A stretch of DNA of 64,000 nt. Origin: Pseudomonas chlororaphis. GTDB lineage: Bacteria > Pseudomonadota > Gammaproteobacteria > Pseudomonadales > Pseudomonadaceae. Positions within the stretch are counted from its first letter, which is position 1. Every line of letters begins with the position of its first letter. Where the stretch lies: NCBI RefSeq assembly GCF_001921865.1, contig NZ_MSCT01000005.1, positions 313,001 through 377,000 of the forward strand. Reading direction: 5' to 3'. Positions 60,303 to 64,000 of this stretch are shown here, piece by piece. The notes beneath the pieces were generated by a model. The model did no database searches. It was not told where the DNA came from and saw nothing but the letters and a program-made list of their open reading frames with translations. The translations under genes were made by a program, and so were the position numbers.

Positions 60303-60997
60303 GAGTGTCTAAATAAGTGCACTCAAGTTGTGCGCAACTTGGCCTTGTTGTAGGGGCTGCCCTTGAATGTCGCCGTCCTTCCTGCTGGAAGGCAGCTCCG
60401 AGGTTGGCGATATTCCTGATTTATAGAGGTAAGCCCATATTAATCAGGTGGTTGCTCGCTCCCGGAAGCATTTTAAGGCGGGCTATGCCTTGGCCTTGTA
60501 GGGGATAGTAATGGTGCATTATCTCCTGTTGATTGACCCTGAGTTCGAATCCACGAGCAGTAGGTCAGGACAATATGACAACTTCGCTACTGATCTTTGG
60601 AGCCTATGTAAGTCATCTCCTACAAACTCGTTGAGAATCGTTACCGGTGGTATGAGCGGTGGTTCAGAACATAGTTCCTAGCCGCTCATCCTGTTTTCTG
60701 AAATTTCTTGAAATATTGTAAAAGATGGCACTGCTTTCATATTGATAGCACTTACCATTTCGACCTGTAGTTATAGGGAGTTAACGCGGGGGGATATTTT
60801 TATGCCACTACCGATAAAAAAATCGTGTGCCACTACTGAAAAAAGTGACCGCTGTCGAGTGAAAGAAAAGTTATAAATTCAGAAGAAAATATTTTGACGC
60901 CAATTGTTTGGCGTATTGCGCGAATTAAATCAATAAAGCGACCGCTGGTCGATGCACTGATTGGCGTTGCGCGAAACCAGTGCGTCGATCCATTGCG
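60303..60997. other. Long AT-rich region upstream of algD
   Basis: About 700 bp, much lower in GC than the rest of the window, between the candidate algD promoter and yaaA. In P. aeruginosa the corresponding region carries far-upstream sites for AlgR, AmrZ and other regulators, and I could not identify their sites here with confidence. It contains a 56-codon frame (60511-60681) and two direct TGCCACTAC repeats 25 bp apart (60803-60811 and 60828-60836). Confidence 0.5.
60511..60681 (+). CDS. Small hypothetical ORF or gene remnant upstream of algD
   Basis: An open frame of 56 codons with ATG at 60511, preceded by AGGGG at 6 nt, and TAG at 60679. The product MVHYLLLIDPEFESTSSRSG followed by QYDNFATDLWSL looks protein-like. 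Its first 35 residues resemble the opening of some glycosyltransferases (hydrophobic strand, then IDP, then an S-G-Y-N/D-type loop). It could be a truncated exopolysaccharide glycosyltransferase or a chance frame. Similarity is from impression only. Confidence 0.35.
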   Translation: MVHYLLLIDPEFESTSSRSGQYDNFATDLWSLCKSSPTNSLRIVTGGMSGGSEHSS

Positions 60998-61777
60998 TTA
61001 TTGCGGTGCGTGATCGCGCAGGAATACCAGGTTGTCGGGTTTCGACTGTTCGGCGCTGTAGCGGTAACCCTGGACGTCGAATTGCTTGAGCGCCGCCGGG
61101 TCGTCGATGCGTTCTTCGATGACGAAACGGCTCATCATGCCGCGGGCCTTCTTGGCATAGAAACTGATGATCTTGTACTGGCCGTTCTTCAGGTCCTTGA
61201 ACTCGGTATTGATGATCCGCGCGTTCAGTGCCGTGCGCTTGACCGCCGAGAAGTATTCGTTGGAGGCCAGGTTGAGCAGCACGTCGTCGCCCTGTTCGGC
61301 CAGGGCTTCGTTGAGCCATTCGCTGATGCGCGTACCCCAGAAAGCGTACAGGTCCTTGCCGCGGGCGTTGGCCAGCTTGGTGCCCATTTCCAGGCGGTAA
61401 GGCTGCATCAGGTCCAGCGGGCGCAGCAGGCCGTAGAGACCGGAGAGCATGCGCAGGTGCTGCTGGGCATAGTCGAAGTCGGCCTCCTTGAGGGTCTCGG
61501 CATTCAGGCCGGTATAGACGTCGCCCTTGAACGCCAGCAGCGCCTGCTTGGCATTGGCCGGGGTGAAGGCCGGGGTCCAGCTGCCGAAACGCGCGGCGTT
61601 GAGGCCGCCGATCTTGTCGGAGACGTGCATCAGCTCGCTGATCTGCGCCGGGCTCAGCTCGCGCAATTGCTGGATCAGTTCCTGGGAATGATCGAGGTAC
61701 TGCGGCTGGGTGAAGCGTGGCGTGACGGGCGGGGTCTCGAAATCGAGGGTCTTGGCGGGTGAAATCACCATCAGCAT
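60998..61777 (-). CDS. yaaA: YaaA family peroxide stress protein
   Basis: A 259-residue cytoplasmic protein of the UPF0246/YaaA family, which limits intracellular iron and oxidative DNA damage during peroxide stress in E. coli. Signature stretches are [20 protein letters not shown] at the start, [26 protein letters not shown] in the middle, and [20 protein letters not shown] near the end. It is a single gene. Length agrees with E. coli YaaA (258). Confidence 0.93.
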   Translation of the reverse strand: MLMVISPAKTLDFETPPVTPRFTQPQYLDHSQELIQQLRELSPAQISELMHVSDKIGGLNAARFGSWTPAFTPANAKQALLAFKGDVYTGLNAETLKEADFDYAQQHLRMLSGLYGLLRPLDLMQPYRLEMGTKLANARGKDLYAFWGTRISEWLNEALAEQGDDVLLNLASNEYFSAVKRTALNARIINTEFKDLKNGQYKIISFYAKKARGMMSRFVIEERIDDPAALKQFDVQGYRYSAEQSKPDNLVFLRDHAPQ

Positions 61778-61954
61778 GAAGTCGTCTCCTGTAAGCGTCC
61801 GGGGATTCTAGGGGGTTGGGCGGTTTGACTCCACCTATGAAGGCCATAGGCGCTGTCGCCGGCTGCTCCTACAAAGAAGGGCCGGGGATTCGGCAGATGG
61901 TTGCCTGTGGTATCGGCTATAGTGCCGCGCGGGTTTTGTCATGGAGCCATCCCT

Positions 61955-63079
61955 GTGCGCAGCGCTTTCTTTCTCTCTATCTGGTTGTTGAGTTTCGGCG
62001 CCCTGGCGGCGCCGGCCGGGGTGGCGACCCTGGATCGCGGCACCTGGCCGGAACAGCTCAGCAGCCCGACCCTGTTCGACGTGGCGTCGCGGGCGGAAAT
62101 CCTCACCTTTGCCCGTGCCCTGCTGGTCAGCGAGGCCTGGGACGAGGAGTCGTTGAAGCAGCGCCTGGGCCTGCGCAACCTCAATATGGCGTCGATCGAT
62201 GCCGTTCGTCAGCGCCTGTGGCGCCAATTGCTGGCCAACTACAACTTCGCCCAGCAGAGCTGCGACCAGGACGCGTCCTTCTGTTTCCTGGTGGAAGACA
62301 TGGCTACCCTGCGCGAGCAGGCGGGCAAGTTCCAGCTCGGCGACGACTCTTATTACGCGCGCTGGGCCAGCCCCAGCCGCGACTTCCATGAACAGTATCT
62401 GGACGAGTTGCTGCGCAAGGCCGCGCTGTTTCCCCAGACCAGCAGCGAAATAGAGCTGTTTGGCGATTACGAGCGCAACGGCGACGAACTCAACGACCGG
62501 TTGTTTCTGCTGACCTTCGACAGCGCCGCCAATCTCGCCCCGGACAACACCCCCTGGCTCGCCGAGTACCTGCGCAAGTCGAACATGAGCGGCACCTTCT
62601 TCGTGCTCGGCAGCGAGTTGCAGAACCGTCTGGCGCAAGCTTCAGTGGCCAGCCTGCAGGCTTTGTATTCGCGCCAGTGCGTGGGCGTCCAGGGTTGGGA
62701 GTACCGCTCCCACAGCCATTGGCAGGACTGGCAGGACTCGATCGAGCGCAGCGTCGAACTGGCCAAGGGCAAGTTGCCGGAAAACTACGTGCCGCTGTTT
62801 CGCCCGCCCTACGGCCAGCGCCGGGCCGATGCGCAGGCCTTCTTCAATACCCAGGGGTTGCTGGTGGCGTTGTGGGACATCGATCCGCAGGACGGCGCGG
62901 GCAAACTCAAGGGTGAACAGAGCGGCCAACGGGTGCTGACCCTGATGCTGCTGTGGCGCCACGGGGTGATCAATTTCAACGCTCGTCAGGATGCGGTGAA
63001 GACGGCCTTGCCCTGGTTACTGACGCAAACCGCGCAGAGCGGGATCGGTTGGGAAGATTGCCAGGACGCCTTTCGCTAG
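61955..63079 (+). CDS. Polysaccharide deacetylase family protein
   Basis: A 374-residue secreted protein. The GTG at 61955 with GGAG 8 nt upstream gives the signal peptide MRSAFFLSIWLLSFGALAAP. The N-terminal ~170 residues are of unknown fold, with two Cys (QQSCDQDASFCFL). A NodB-like deacetylase domain follows: LFLLTFDSAANLAPDNTPWL, SGTFFVLGSEL, then SHSHWQDW (metal His pair) and PLFRPPYGQRRADAQAF (RPPYG motif). The usual TFDD metal Asp is replaced by TFDS, so the metal site is altered and activity is uncertain. The substrate is unknown. It stands alone beside yaaA. Confidence 0.85.
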   Translation: MRSAFFLSIWLLSFGALAAPAGVATLDRGTWPEQLSSPTLFDVASRAEILTFARALLVSEAWDEESLKQRLGLRNLNMASIDAVRQRLWRQLLANYNFAQQSCDQDASFCFLVEDMATLREQAGKFQLGDDSYYARWASPSRDFHEQYLDELLRKAALFPQTSSEIELFGDYERNGDELNDRLFLLTFDSAANLAPDNTPWLAEYLRKSNMSGTFFVLGSELQNRLAQASVASLQALYSRQCVGVQGWEYRSHSHWQDWQDSIERSVELAKGKLPENYVPLFRPPYGQRRADAQAFFNTQGLLVALWDIDPQDGAGKLKGEQSGQRVLTLMLLWRHGVINFNARQDAVKTALPWLLTQTAQSGIGWEDCQDAFR

Positions 63080-63427
63080 AAAGGGCGAAAGGGCCATATT
63101 TGCGGGGCGGGGCGGTTTTTTTGCCGATTTTGCCGGTGAATTCGCGGCAGGCGGACTTCCGACTTTAACGGTGCCGGGGCAGCGCGCCAAGGGCTATTCG
63201 TCACTCTGCAAAATAAACTTAAAAAAAGCGTCAAAGTGCTTTTTCCTGTCACAGGTTTTGGAGTATTACGAAGTCAGACCGCCGAAACCTGCAGCACAGG
63301 TGGCGTCTTCCAAGACTCCTTTTGTGTGCACTTCACTCGAACCCCAGCGGGTGAATCCGGCGGTCAATTCGAGGCGCAGCACCGCCATGGTATTGCGTCG
63401 ACTGGCCCCCACATAAGGTGACCGAGT
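63080..63427. other. Intergenic region before the PhoH-type gene
   Basis: 348 bp with no supported gene. It must hold the promoter of the PIN-PhoH gene. A TA-rich stretch (around 63210-63235) and several small inverted segments are present, but no clear terminator, riboswitch or operator was recognised. Short open frames here lack ribosome sites. Confidence 0.4.
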
Positions 63428-64000
63428 ATGGATGACCACGGACGTAGCCCTTCCTCCAACCAGCCAATCCTTTATGTACTCGATACCAATGTATTGATCC
63501 ACGATCCAAACGCCTTGCTGAACTTCGAAGAACACCACGTCGCGATCCCGATGATCGTCCTGGAGGAACTCGACAAGCTCAAGAGTGGCCATCACAGCGT
63601 GGCGGCGGAATGTCGGCAGGCGATTCGCCTGATCGACAAGACCCTGGGCGAAGCCTCGCCGGAAGATGTCGAACTGGGCGTGCCTATCCAGCGTGGCAAG
63701 AGCGGCCCCAAAGGCTTGCTGTCGATCCTGATGAGCAAGCGCTCGGAACCCAACAGCCTGCTGCCGGAAAACCTCAACGACAACATCATCATCAACCAGT
63801 TGATCGACCTGCATGCGCGCGACAAGACGCTGCGCGTGGTGCTGGTGACCAAAGACATCAACATGCGCCTGAAGGCGCGCGCCTGCGGGATCGCCGCCGA
63901 GGACTACAGCACCGACCAGTTGGTCGACGACGTGGCCCTGCTGCCCAACGGCTTCCACAACATGACCGGTTCCTTCTGGGATCGGGTGAGCAAGGTGGAA
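63428..64000 (+). CDS. PIN domain-PhoH family ATPase (YlaK-like), 5' part
   Basis: The first 191 codons of a gene that continues past the right edge. The visible part is the N-terminal PIN-like nuclease domain: ILYVLDTNVLIHDPNALLNF (first acidic residue), PMIVLEELDKLKSGHH, and VVLVTKDINMRLKARACGIA (later acidic residue). Proteins with this start carry a PhoH-type RNA helicase/ATPase domain at the C-terminus, about 460 residues in all. They are thought to be coupled RNA helicase-ribonucleases. The PhoH part is not in the window. Confidence 0.88.
   Translation, partial: MDDHGRSPSSNQPILYVLDTNVLIHDPNALLNFEEHHVAIPMIVLEELDKLKSGHHSVAAECRQAIRLIDKTLGEASPEDVELGVPIQRGKSGPKGLLSILMSKRSEPNSLLPENLNDNIIINQLIDLHARDKTLRVVLVTKDINMRLKARACGIAAEDYSTDQLVDDVALLPNGFHNMTGSFWDRVSKVE

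Noticed and set aside
60803..60877. 24-codon frame starting at the first TGCCACTAC repeat
   Set aside because: A GGGGGGA precedes it, but the product is very short, Lys-rich and overlaps the direct repeats. Regulatory DNA is the simpler reading.

Overview
This window is GC-rich, coding-dense chromosomal DNA from a fluorescent Pseudomonas. I infer the P. fluorescens complex, perhaps the chlororaphis/protegens side, but the species is not proven. The basis is a complete alginate operon in Pseudomonas order, two classes of Pseudomonas REP/REPIN hairpin repeat in many intergenic gaps, an hmgR-hmgA-fahA-maiA homogentisate cluster, and DUF3509 and YebG-type genes. No rRNA, tRNA, CRISPR array, insertion sequence or phage gene was seen.

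Layout. 1-6.6 kb: the 3' end of a transporter gene, a DUF1302/DUF1329 envelope protein pair, and a large LuxR-type regulator. 6.8-12.5 kb: tyrosine/phenylalanine end-degradation, with an IclR repressor (hmgR) divergent from hmgA-fahA-maiA and an aromatic-acid MFS transporter. A 17-bp palindrome lies in the shared promoter. 12.6-16.4 kb: a SirB1-like protein, a leucine-dehydrogenase-like gene followed by a decayed E2 acyltransferase fragment, yebG with a perfect LexA box, psiE and a DUF3509 gene. 16.6-20.4 kb: serine use (transporter, sdaA, divergent LysR). 20.6-21.1 kb: an HPF/RaiA-like ribosome factor. 21.2-27.7 kb: ferric citrate uptake (fecIRA) divergent from a DUF3649-PepSY-DUF3325 membrane operon, sharing a Fur-box-like site. 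27.8-33.7 kb: PBP4-type carboxypeptidase, AraC regulator, EamA exporter, GhrB-type reductase and a LysR gene. The LysR gene is divergent from a four-gene OMF-FUSC-DUF1656-HlyD efflux operon (34-38.8 kb). 38.9-43 kb: an SDR gene, a small membrane protein, a dispersed repeat, and an accessory block. In that block a LysM-like protein with a glycine-rich membrane-active C-terminus is followed by two tandem paralogous small membrane proteins, which looks like an effector with duplicated immunity genes. 43.4-60.2 kb: the alginate operon algD-8-44-K-E-G-X-L-I-J-F-A, all on the minus strand. 60.2-64 kb: a long AT-rich algD upstream region with a small ORF, then yaaA, a polysaccharide deacetylase and the start of a PIN-PhoH ATPase gene.

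The most unusual observation is in the alginate operon. Complete REPIN elements (132 and 133 bp) lie inside the predicted coding sequences of algK and algE, in frame, directly between the start codon and the signal-peptide hydrophobic core. Further REPINs sit between algD and alg8 and downstream of algA. Other points worth checking are the candidate effector/double-immunity block, the E2 remnant, an orphan minus-strand terminator near the left end, and a 10-mer (ACGATAAAAA) found upstream of three plus-strand genes in the first 11 kb.
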